Positions 36,689-46,102 of a DNA stretch of 64,000 nucleotides are shown piece by piece; position 1 is the first letter of the stretch; the number at the start of each line of letters is the position of its first letter. Source of the DNA: Toxotes chatareus. Taxonomy: Eukaryota > Chordata > Actinopteri > Toxotidae. Where the stretch lies: assembly GCA_016801885.1 (NCBI GenBank), contig CM028900.1, forward strand, positions 6,913,501 to 6,977,500, given 5' to 3'. The translations under genes and the position numbers were made by a program. Below the pieces are notes generated by a model. That model did no database searches and had not been told where the DNA came from. It saw only the letters and a program-made list of their open reading frames with translations.

Positions 36689-38649
36689 CTGCAACAGAGG
36701 ACACACAGGAGCCAAGGATTAGCCAACAGCTAACATCCTGCTGACGCAAATGTACTATTCAGGATGTGATTGTTGATGAGACGTAACTTTGAAATGTTGC
36801 CCTCTAGCCTTTCAGTTTCAGCAGCGTTACTATGGATTCATAAACCAATTTAAGGATAAGATAATGTTAGCGACCATGACAAATTTAATTAAATATCATG
36901 TACACTAATATTCGGTCCTACTAGCAACACATACAAGAAACAATCATGTATGAACTATATCATTTAATATGTTAGTTCACAGCAGTTTTACCATCATATT
37001 TAACACCATATACAATCTATCAGTTAGGACATACAAATATAATTACACTGTTACATGTATATTTTATTACTAACAAAGAACACACTGTAAAAGCAGCTAT
37101 GATAACCACACACAAGGAATCAGATCTGTGTGCCGCATGTGTTTAAGACATCTCTACTGATACGCTTGTTTGAACATATTACTGCACTCATGATGTAAAG
37201 CGCTCTCTAAGTGACATTTCCTGCATGGAAATAGTGTTTATTGAAAACAGCAGACATTCCTCTGCTATGTTATCTCCAGACACCTCCAATCTAACGAGCT
37301 TTGTCCATTTCCAGCAAACACTCTTGTCTGAGTGTTCGCCTGAGCGAGCAGTACTGCTCCGACGCTGAGCTGGTAAAAGCATCTGTTAGGCACAGCTCAG
37401 GAGCATGTTTGACGTTTATTACCTTCACATTTCCTCTGCCGGAGAATGCTACAGTAATGCCTTTAAGAAGCACACCTCTCTATGGCAGTGCGCCTAAATA
37501 ATTCAATGTTAAAGAGAAACGCACACAAAGACATTTAGCAGCACAAGTTGTTGGACATGACACAAGCCGCACAGGACATCAAAGAAGACATTTGAGTCCT
37601 ATTCTTCAGAGATATGGCAACACCTGGTTAGAGTCTGAGACTACGCTTGCCTCTGCTGGGTAATACATCGAAGCATTAGGCTTATTTTCTATAATTAAAT
37701 TAATTTTCTTATTTCATCAGTCAGGATTTAAACTTGTTTTTGCTCAATTTATAAGCCATACTCATTACATTATCAATAATTTATCAATTAGTCATCTTCT
37801 CCCTTTTAGCCTGTGTTTTATGTGTTGTGCACAGAGAGCGGAGACAACAAAGCCTTGTTGAGTGTGTGTGTGTGTGTGTGTTTTCATGTGTATACGATAT
37901 GTGTGTGTTGGGGAGGAGGGGTGAGGGTGTACAAACACACAGGCTAATTACCCAGCACTGCCGTAGGTCTCAAAGGCATTGCACTCTGGCTGCCTCTATT
38001 CAAGCAACAACTACTGAGTTCTGTGTAAAAGTCATTACAGCATGAATATAGCAGCATAAGAGAAAAGAAAGCCAAGGTGGTGGAGAGTGTGGGCCAGGAT
38101 ACACAACTTGATACACACGTGTACGCCTTTTATAACAAGAGAAGATGAAACATCACATGCTCACCTCACAGTCTGCCTTTCTGCCCATCCCCAGCTTCAC
38201 AGTTGGAGCAGTTTATAGGGGGTGTTAATGAAAACTAAGATGATTTGATTATTTGACGGATGATGACATTTCATACGTTGTCAGGAGGATGTTAGATATC
38301 GCAGCATTTTACTTCTAGCAGATAAAATTATCATGAAAGACAGGAAGTAAGATAGGGAGGCTTGATAAGAAAATCTCACTGATTCCAATCCCTTTTCACA
38401 GCGCGAAATATTAGTGCAAATGTTGAAGCATCTGCTTCATATACACAAATAGAAAAAATTGTGACGTCTTGACACACTGTTTTATGAAAGACTCTCATTA
38501 AAATATGTTAAAACTTTAGTATTTTTATATTCAAATCAAGATGAAAAGTTCATTAAAGAGAATAAATATTTCATTAGATGCTAAATAAAACAAAGGGAAT
38601 TTTTGGCTTCTCTCAGCATAAAATTCCTTTGAAAGATTAATTAATACAT

Positions 38650-38725
38650 GTAAATTATGCAAATTATGCCCATGCAAATATTTTATGAAGACAATTAAGG
38701 GATCCATTAATTACAGTCTTTTTTG
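38650..38725. promoter_or_regulatory. Candidate POU/homeodomain site cluster in dach1 intron
   Basis: Two perfect ATGCAAAT octamers lie at 38657-38664 and 38672-38679, 15 bases apart start to start and in the same orientation. TTAATTAA and ATTAATTA cores flank them (38636-38645, 38705-38713). Octamers are bound by POU factors such as Oct and Brn proteins. Paired octamers with adjacent TAAT sites suggest an enhancer. Function is inference. Confidence 0.35.
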
Positions 38726-40563
38726 CTTCAGTGACATTCATTCATTTAATTTTAATTTCACTTTAACTGTTTTGATGTTTAATCTTGCAACAAAGAACTT
38801 TATCTCTGTGCACAGGGTCGTGTAAACTTGCCGAACATATCGAGTGGGAAGCGGCAGGGAACCAGAGAAGATACTGGGGGAAGATATTCACATGTGCACC
38901 GTTGCCAGGCAGTACTGGCGAGGTACAGTCCCAGTAGCTTGCCTGCCTGTGAAAAGAGCCATGTTCCCTCTTGGACCCGATTCAAAACACTGTAAAAGCA
39001 ATTAATAAACACAGACTGTGTTAATATCGCAGAATTAGAGAAGTGTGACAAAAGACAAATAGAAATAATTAGTTCTCTAAAATTATGCCCTCATTATTTT
39101 TTTTTTCCCTCTCTCTCCATTCGCCTCCCTGAGTTTGGAGTTGAGAATATACCCACACATTTCTCTCGGCTTTCATGCGAGTGATAGGCTTGTTTTTTCC
39201 CCTTCTGCTTGTGTAATTTATCAACATCATTTTTTGCCATTTGAGGTTAATTATACAGCGAGGCTTGCAGAGTAGAGCAGAGGAGACATGGGTGGCAGAC
39301 AAATGCTTCTCTAATTGAACAAAAACACAAAGTGCAGCCTGTTATTCAGTTTCCTCCTTCATTCCGCTCTTCAAGGCAATGATCAGAGTGATTGAAAGAC
39401 CGCAGAAATGATATGTTCTATGGCTGCATCATATTCTTCCAAGCAGAGACCAGATTACAAAAAATTAACAATTTATAAAAGGAGGGAAAAAATAAATTCT
39501 GCTTCAATTCAACCTAGACTATACATTTAAGCAGGACAATGGCCACTGTTATTATAAGTAAAGCTTTAACACATGTAATTTCATACAATTACACTACAAA
39601 GAGTCAGCTCTTCATATAAGTGTAAAATGTTAGAAATTAAAAGTGGCTAAATATACTAATTTGGTATGAAATAGGGGGCTATAATTATGCTGTATCTGGA
39701 AGTCATCTTTGTATTTAAATGATGACATATGGATTTCCTTTTTTTGGACATCAAACTGTTTCAGATCCCTGCAGTGACTGAATGACATTTAATTAGGGAG
39801 GAGTCATCGTTTCACTTAGTACATTTTCTTTCTTTTTGCCCTTTCACAAAATATCAGTTCAAGTAGACTAATCAAACATTAAAGAATTAAAGGGACCTAA
39901 CTTATTCTTGCATACAAAGATGAATATTTTCCACTTTTCACAGCAAATTACATGGAGCATTTTCCCAGATAAATTGGGACCTCTCCCACTGATAAGGGCG
40001 GTTCTGAGCACACGCAGCTGAGGCGTATTAAAGAAGACGTTCAAGTAATAATGAGGATATTCAACCTCTGCAAGGTGTCTTGTATCTGGGTAAACACAGA
40101 TAGCAGACAGTCTACAGAGGTTATCACTAGAGCGCCCTTCCCCAAACACATACTGCACCCCCAAGGCTAACAAACAAACAAACCATTAAAAATGTACAAG
40201 GCTTATTCATAAAATGGATTGATTTGCCCCATTTATTACTATCAAAGGGGGGATTCCACTGCTTTTTGTGGTTTTTATGACTCATTAATGCTTCCTGAGC
40301 TGTAAACAAACCGCTTCTTTCATTCTTTCTGTACGTCCTTCTAGCTTAGTTGTTGTACTGTTTTACTTATTGTATTGAGTTTTGTTTTTTTTTTTTCTAA
40401 AAAAGATCTGTTTCCTAAAAGGATCACAGCCACTAAAAGTCAAGCAAAAGAACAATATTATTCCTACAGAAAACCAATGATCTTGACCCAGTGCTGTGGC
40501 CCAGATGGTGAGCTGTATGCCTGAACAGCAGGCACAGAAACACTAATGTTCATAAACTGAAGC

Positions 40564-40577
40564 TGTGTGTGTGTGTC

Positions 40578-40621
<44 letters not shown>
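40564..40621. repeat. (GT)n microsatellite, long
   Basis: A GT dinucleotide tract of nearly 60 bases has CT and GC interruptions near its left end and is followed by a GA-rich tract to about 40680. In the dach1 pre-mRNA it reads as a CA repeat roughly 90 bases downstream of a 5' splice site. Confidence 0.95.
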
Positions 40622-40623
<2 letters not shown>

Positions 40624-40707
40624 AGCGAGGGGGGCAGAGAGAAAGAGAGCAAGAGTGAGAGCCAGAGAAAGAGAGAGAGATTTATTGTCTCATCTGAGCC
40701 CCTGTAC

Positions 40708-40776
40708 CTTGTATTGTCCTTTCAGCATCTGTTCTTCCACTGCTGCGGTCACTCTCCATCTCAGGGGTCAGAGAGT
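40708..40776 (-). CDS. dach1: dach1 penultimate coding exon
   Basis: This 69-base exon encodes, after the split Asp, SLTPEMESDRSSGRTDAERTIQ. That differs from mammalian SLTPEIEADRSGGRTDAERTIQ at only a few positions. The acceptor reads CTCTTCTCTCAG and the donor G|GTACAG, and both junctions are phase 1. The exon follows the coiled coil and lies within the acidic/polar C-terminal tail. No domain is assigned to it. Confidence 0.93.
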
Positions 40777-41240
40777 CTGAGAGAAGAGAGGGATCACCGC
40801 CGTTAAACATCCCTGACATCCACCTATCACAATGCCAGTTTCACAGCATCGTTCATTCAAAACAAGAGGCTTAGCCTTCGAGCTATATCTTCTCCGCATG
40901 TGTGCACGTGATTGTCATCAGTGGTGAAAAACAAGATGCTCAAATCCTTGATGTTACATTTTGGAATAATTATCCATTAAAAGTATGACCTTGTATGCCA
41001 CTGTTTGCCTATATAAAAGTACATATAAATTGGGAGTAAAAAGTGTCAAAGGTGAAACTGAAGCTGAAACATCTCTGCATTAAATGTAGTAGATGTACAT
41101 GTTGATTTAGATTTTATGAAAACAAAGTGAACTGCACAACTCACAAACATGTTAAAATGAAATTTTCTTTGAAGACAGCACATTCTTGCCTGGCACACCG
41201 GCTGGTCCACTGGCTGTCAGGTTAAAGTAATGAACAATAA

Positions 41241-41276
41241 CTGTACTTGTTTCAAGTACAGATGAAACAAGTACAG
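41241..41276. repeat. Perfect inverted repeat, 14-base arms
   Basis: The arms CTGTACTTGTTTCA (41241-41254) and TGAAACAAGTACAG (41263-41276) are exact reverse complements separated by 8 bases. The left arm overlaps a second short palindromic pairing (CTTG/CAAG). The sequence would form a hairpin in the dach1 pre-mRNA. Confidence 0.85.
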
Positions 41277-41429
41277 TTTCAGAACTTAGTTTCAGTATTT
41301 GAGTAAATGTTGTTAGTTATTTTCTACTTCTATCCATAACATAACCATAAAAGTCTTGTAAGTATGTATTACATGACTACGCTCTGCGCATGACAGTATG
41401 ATGTCAATGTGCACAGAACATACAATACT

Positions 41430-41725
41430 CTGTGCACATTACAATTGAAACAGTTAGTTAATTAACCTTTTGGTGGATTTGAAGTGAAAATAATTAATTA
41501 CCAACTATTTTTGATAATCAGTTAATTGTAAATATGCCAATGATCCTCTGGTTCATTCCTCTCAAATGTAAAGATTTGCTGTTTTTCTCTGTTTAGTATC
41601 ATTTTAAATAGAGTATCATCAGACTTGGGACTCTTGGAGAGACAAAAAAAAAAGACATGACCTTAGGATTAATAAATTACACAAGAACATAATAAAATAA
41701 AATAATTCTTAGTTGCAGCTTTTGA
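41430..41725. mobile_element. Dispersed fish-type repeat, decayed copy
   Basis: The segment contains a string of features I associate with a repeat common in percomorph genomes. These are the AGTTAATTAA/GATAATCAGTTAATTG block, then TCTCAAATGTAAAGATTTGCTG with a TTTCTCTGTTTAGTATCATTTTAAAT stretch split over 41563-41615, and a terminal AATAATTCTTAGTTGCAGC. Order and spacing fit, but the copy is diverged. The family name is uncertain because no search was possible. Confidence 0.5.
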
Positions 41726-42067
41726 GCACAGAGTGAAAAAATTCATAGGACATAGTGAGAACATGCATAATTTGACCAAAACAGCATTGTTGTACTTACT
41801 GCTGCTATAAATCTAAATCTAAATCTAAATAATAAGATATGGTTAAAGATGTGAGCTATTGTATTACCATTCTGTTTGTATAAAGTTATATGAGACATCT
41901 CAATATTTCCTCAAGGAAACATTTATTTCCTGAAAACTCATATGTCACATTCTGGACCGACACATTTACTGTTTTGTCCTCCTTTGCCTCATTAAAAGCC
42001 AATAAATTAAGTGAAAGCCTTGGAAGGGAAACGTATAGTAATAGTGTCTCACTGTAGAGCTTCTGAC

Positions 42068-42211
42068 CGTTGAGTGAACGCATGCTGTCAGAGGGCGAGG
42101 GCTGCTTCAGACTCTGCTCTGCCTGCTCTCTCCTCTTGGATTCGTACTCCAGAGCTTCTTGGAGTTTCCTCTTGGCCTTCTTCTCCTTCTTGAGACGCTT
42201 CTGAATGATTG
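42068..42211 (-). CDS. dach1: dach1 exon, second half of the Dachbox-C coiled coil
   Basis: This 144-base exon encodes, after the split Ala, IIQKRLKKEKKAKRKLQEAL and then EYESKRREQAEQSLKQPSPSDSMRSLN. This is the strongly basic second half of the C-terminal coiled coil (DD2/Dachbox-C), the part of DACH proteins reported to contact EYA. The acceptor ends CATCTTAG and the donor is G|GTCAGA. Both junctions are phase 1, so skipping would keep frame but remove half of the coiled coil. Confidence 0.95.
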
Positions 42212-42856
42212 CTAAGATGGGGAATGACCACAGTTACAGTAAATGACTTCTGGGTTTATTTTGACAAAAATCGGATTATTCTGGCAGGGAAAGATGATAA
42301 TCACCTCATTAAAAAAAAAAAAAAACTTACAGAAAGAGCCAAATCAATTAAACCTAAATATTTTATAATATATAAAGATCTCCCCTATAAAAAAAAATCT
42401 TAGCAAATACTGACTGCGGCTTAGGAAACTGCTAGAGGGAATTAAAGCAAATTGAAAAATTTATTGGGATATTTTTCATGAATTTCTCTCATTAAACATA
42501 AACGGCACAGTTAGCATATGAAGCTGATGCATTTAACATGAGACGGAGAGTGAATTTCTCTAAGTTAATGTGTATTTCCAATTATGTTAACTGACTATTA
42601 GCAAGAAAACTGGTGCTAAGCAGATCACTGTGAGCGCGACCAAAGAAATACACAGCAACTTTCAGCAGTGTCTGAATAAGAAACATTAAACATGCTGGAA
42701 CATGCAGAACCTTGTATGTGCATTCAAGAACTATCACATCTACATGTGCAAAGGCCTGTGAAGTCTGAGCTGCTGCAAAAATATACATGTACATACACAC
42801 ACACAAACACACGGCTGACAGGGAGGATTCAGTGCCAGGCAGTTATCAGGCAGTAC
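42212..42856 (-). other. dach1: dach1 intron with UG-rich tract near its donor
   Basis: This 645-base intron has donor GTACTG at 42856. In the transcript a TG-rich tract (plus-strand CA run at 42794-42813) begins about 43 bases after the donor. It has no supported exon. Confidence 0.88.
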
Positions 42857-43004
42857 CTCTGTTCTTCTGCTCCATGGCGAGCTGTTTCTCCAGGGTCTCC
42901 CTGAGCTCCCTCTCTCTGAACAGCTCCATCTTCAGCTCTGTCTTCTCCAGCTGCACCTGCTTCTCCTGAGCCCGCGCGTTGTCAATTGCCACTTTGAGCA
43001 GGCC
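42857..43004 (-). CDS. dach1: dach1 exon, first half of the Dachbox-C coiled coil
   Basis: This 148-base exon starts in phase 0 with GLLKVAIDNARAQEKQVQLE, continues KTELKMELFRERELRETLEK and QLAMEQKNR, and ends in phase 1 before GTACTG. It is almost identical to mammalian DACH1, with MELFRE in place of MDFLRE. The heptad-rich helix begins the DD2 region. Because the length is not a multiple of three, skipping would shift the frame. The acceptor is unusual: in place of a pyrimidine tract the transcript has TG repeats, then seven Gs, then TACAG. Confidence 0.95.
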
Positions 43005-43010
43005 CTGTAC

Positions 43011-43038
43011 CCCCCCACACACACACACGCACACACAC
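43011..43038. repeat. C-run plus (CA)n at the dach1 splice acceptor
   Basis: On the plus strand a run of Cs (43010-43016) is followed by CA repeats to about 43037, with one CG break. In the dach1 transcript this is a UG repeat and a G run that end five bases before the AG of the acceptor for 42857-43004. Confidence 0.9.
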
Positions 43039-44654
43039 GAATGTATACACAAAGACATATATAGAAAATGGGAAAGCAGGGAGCAGGGAAAGAGAGAGTG
43101 ATGTGGGCTATTTAAGGGCTTCAAGATGAAGTGACAGCAAACCACACTGAAAGTATGTCACAGCAGTGCTTTGTAGTGCCCACAGTAGTGAAGCAGAACA
43201 GAAAGCCAAAAGCTGACTACTGCTACATGATTCCTTTCAGGTGTACTACCAGCTTTACTGGTCCTTTTATCTGTGAAGATGTCATTATTTTTTAGCTGCT
43301 CCACAGCTCGTACAAGATCTAGAAACATGACCACAGATCAATCAGAGTTTTTGTAATAATAATAAGTAGTATATAATATATAATAAGTAATAAATAATCA
43401 TAGCTATAAAATGAGAGTGCTGGATATGTCTGACCCCTTTTGGTCAAAGCTGTGAAATACAAGTGGAGATAGACTTAATATGCTGGAGCTATGGGGACCA
43501 AAGCTAAAAAAGTTTGCTTGATTGGGAGATGTGGAGGAAAAATTCAAGAAAGAAACACAGATCAGTGCCTTCAAATTAAAACTTGAGATGAAGTATCTTT
43601 TGGACAAAGCTCCAGTTTGTTAAGCAGAGGCTAAAATATGCATGAAGTCAGCTTCTTCACACTCCATTTTAACTCTTTATATTTTTATGTTTCATACTGC
43701 TCTCTTCGCTCCACAGCTGACAACTGTAACAGGATTGTTCTAAAAACATAGTATCAGTCTCTGTGGCACATTTTCCAGCTCCACACAGAGCACAGCAGGA
43801 ATGAATAATATGAATGACACGAATCTCATCATGTATCAATTACATTACTGCCATTCCAAATATACTCCTGACAGTCCTTAACTGAAAGATACTGCGTTCT
43901 CATGTGTAAGCTGTACAGTACCGTGGCCATTTTCATCACAATTATTCCCCATCCACACGCAATTATATCAAATGCACTGGGCTATATCTTACTAATTGTT
44001 GATTCTTCTGACCCCAATTTATTCTAAGTTGCTTTATCTTAATTTTCTGCTTGGTTTCATTTTGTTGATTTGTATATAAATATTCAATGCGAAGATCATT
44101 ATCAAAAATGACTTAGTGGAGTGGTGGGAGCTTGTGACGGGTTTACTTGTGGCTTTCTAATTACCACACAGAGCCAAAGGAGAAGCAGGACTCTGATGCC
44201 AACGGTACAAGTGCAATGAGAAGGGCAGCAGTGTACACACATCATTACACTCAGACAGAAGGCTAGTACATTCATCTTTCTGACTGAGGGTGTTTGAGCT
44301 GCAGTCTTAATGGCAGTCAGAGTAGATGGGTATTGTTAAGGTATGTAGATTTACAAATGGAGTATATCTGTGGTCCTTGTTTTGTATCATGGAAGGAGAA
44401 TTTTCTTACAAAAAATTAGCTCTTAAAGAGCATACATCGTGACAATAAATTTAATCTACATAATTTAGCAATTTTTAGAGCTTTCAACCTCTCACAGTCT
44501 TTTTCAGTGAAGTTTGTACAGCCAATAACAACAGCAGCTGAACAGCTAGAAAGTTGACTTTGAGTTTGATATTTTTGACAAGGTACCATGCAGCCATAGT
44601 AATATTAACGGAAAGTTCACCATCATGGTTGACCATTGGTAGGAGACAGGACAT

Positions 44655-44690
44655 AACCTGCTATTTGTCTTTATGGACAAATAGCAGGTT
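44655..44690. repeat. Perfect inverted repeat, 15-base arms, 6-base loop
   Basis: AACCTGCTATTTGTC (44655-44669) and GACAAATAGCAGGTT (44676-44690) are exact reverse complements around TTTATG. It predicts a stable stem-loop in either strand's RNA. I see no bulges or extended stem of the kind typical of a pre-miRNA beyond the 15 pairs. Confidence 0.9.
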
Positions 44691-44809
44691 GAAACACTAA
44701 ATGTATGTGAATTTTCTCTCTTCAGTTTGGCAAGATAGAGGCTTCTCTACTGTAAAAACGCGTGAACACTGCCTTGTTATGCTGGCACAAGTCAGTCAGT
44801 TGACAATAC

Positions 44810-44955
44810 CTGTATGTTGGTGAGGAGAGTCTCTATTGATGACAAGCCATCTGGGAAGAGAAATGGTGAGGGGAAGCCAGGAGGTAGAGCCTGTCCAGCC
44901 AGCGACAACCTCTCATAGCTATCTCTTGCTGTTGGGGTGCACAATGGGTTGTCCT
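44810..44955 (-). CDS. dach1: dach1 exon, conserved linker before the coiled coil
   Basis: This 146-base exon encodes, after a split Glu, DNPLCTPTARDSYERLSLAG, then QALPPGFPSPFLFPDGLSSI and ETLLTNIQ. The second half is nearly invariant among vertebrate DACH1 proteins, while the N-terminal part varies. The acceptor reads TTTTTCTTTGCAG and the donor CAG|GTATTG. The exon begins in phase 1 and ends in phase 0. It can join either to the exon at 58244-58375 directly or to the extra exon at 45083-45214, because both end with a G in phase 1. Confidence 0.95.
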
Positions 44956-45082
44956 CTGCAAAGAAAAATGGTAGCATTGAGAGTTGATTAATAATTCATG
45001 AAAACTACTATTTGTGCAACTGGAAAACAAGCCAAGTAGTAGGTTATGTGAGCAGCTTTTGGTCATGCTGACACAAACTGAC

Positions 45083-45214
45083 CCTGACTTGGATTGACAG
45101 TAGCAACAACTGGTCGGTATTGATCTCCAGCAGCCAATCCCAGCTCTCCCCTCTTCTTAGAAATATAGTGGACTAGCCCTTTGGAGATTCCTTTGTATTG
45201 CTTCTTCTCAAGGC
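45083..45214 (-). CDS. dach1: Likely optional (cassette) exon of dach1
   Basis: The minus strand reads acceptor CCACACTTAG, then 132 bases open in exactly one frame, then donor G|GTCAGT. The open frame encodes a split Gly, then LEKKQYKGISKGLVHYISKK, then RGELGLAAGDQYRPVVATVN and PSQ. It starts and ends in phase 1, so it inserts 44 residues without disturbing the frame between the exons at 58244-58375 and 44810-44955. The downstream intron is only 127 bases. Both splice sites are weaker than those of its neighbours (C at donor position +3, short pyrimidine tract), as expected for an alternative exon. I do not recognise the peptide from the standard DACH1 or DACH2 sequence. It is basic in its first half. 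RNA data are needed to prove use. Confidence 0.6.
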
Positions 45215-46080
45215 CTAAGTGTGGAGTTAAACAATATCAACCAGGACATAAATCCAGCTTCTCCCATTTAAGAGATGTCATGTGGACTCCAAAATCAGAT
45301 GCAGGCCTGCAGTTCAACCCCAGAGGCTCGGGCTTCCTTTGTGTATGCACGCACGGGTGCCTGTCAAACCTAAGATGACATCATACTCCATTCATCACCG
45401 GCAGAGGGGTAGGGCCCTGCCATCTGTTGTCCAGCCTCTTCACAAGGCCTCAGAGGAGGAAAGAGGAGCAGAAGAGGGAGGGAGAGAAAGCAGGAGGCAA
45501 ACCGGCAGACACAGATACAGCCTGGTCAAACTAAAACAGTATGTCAGCCACTGCCGTTTGTTGCCCCATCAGATCTGACACATGTTTTTGTCCAGTGAGC
45601 TTTCATCAAGCCAACAATTTGTAAGTGCTACCATCTTGCAGGGAGACAGTTTATTAAACACATCCAGTCTAAAAAGGTCTCCACAGGAGTCTGCACCATC
45701 AGCTGTTTAATTGTTAATTTAATGAAAGGGGGAAAAGTTTTATTTGTAATGTGGAACCCTGGCTGTGTTGTGCACAGCACCTCTCTGCTCTCATCCAGTA
45801 TTCATATCTGTTTATGTGGCAGGCTGAATCTTGTACAAACAGCGAGTGGAGCTGAACAGCCCTGCCTCTCCCTCCCATCAATATTCACCAACGCCAGCCA
45901 AGTGCTGGGAACAGCTGGTCTTACATTAATTAGTTTAAAGTATTTATTTCACCCATCCTCAGAGCAGATTGAGCAAAAACATTGGAGATTATTTCAAGCA
46001 TCTGCAAATGCCCTGGAAACATCTCTGCGCCAAAAGTCGAGTGTTAGGATTCACAGTTTAGGTTTGTAATTTGGAGGAGG

Positions 46081-46102
46081 TTTTTTTTTTTTTTTTTTTT
46101 TT
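46081..46102. repeat. Poly(T) run
   Basis: About 22 consecutive T residues within the large dach1 intron. Confidence 0.85.

Larger units (their letters stand above)
36689..40707 (-). other. dach1: dach1 last intron
   Basis: This 4.0-kb intron has donor GTACAG next to 40708 and an acceptor next to 36688. It contains a TG-rich tract at about 37863-37880 (plus strand), two octamer motifs at 38657-38679 in a homeodomain-rich AT stretch, a GC-richer island at about 38810-38990, and, just inside the donor, a pyrimidine-rich tract followed by a long CA repeat in the transcript (40564-40621). Confidence 0.85.
40777..42067 (-). other. dach1: dach1 intron with a dispersed repeat
   Basis: This 1.29-kb phase-1 intron begins GTCAGA at 42067 and ends at the acceptor next to 40776. 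It holds a dispersed repeat copy at about 41430-41725, a perfect 14-base inverted repeat at 41241-41276, and three AAATCT tandem units at about 41811-41831. Confidence 0.85.
43005..44809 (-). other. dach1: dach1 intron with a 15-base-arm hairpin
   Basis: This 1.8-kb phase-0 intron has donor CAG|GTATTG at 44809 and the TG/G-rich acceptor at 43005. A perfect inverted repeat lies at 44655-44690, about 120 bases inside the donor. No further exon is supported. Confidence 0.88.

Noticed and set aside
44655..44690. The 15-base inverted repeat as a microRNA precursor
   Set aside because: The stem is only 15 pairs with no extension, shorter than a normal pre-miRNA.
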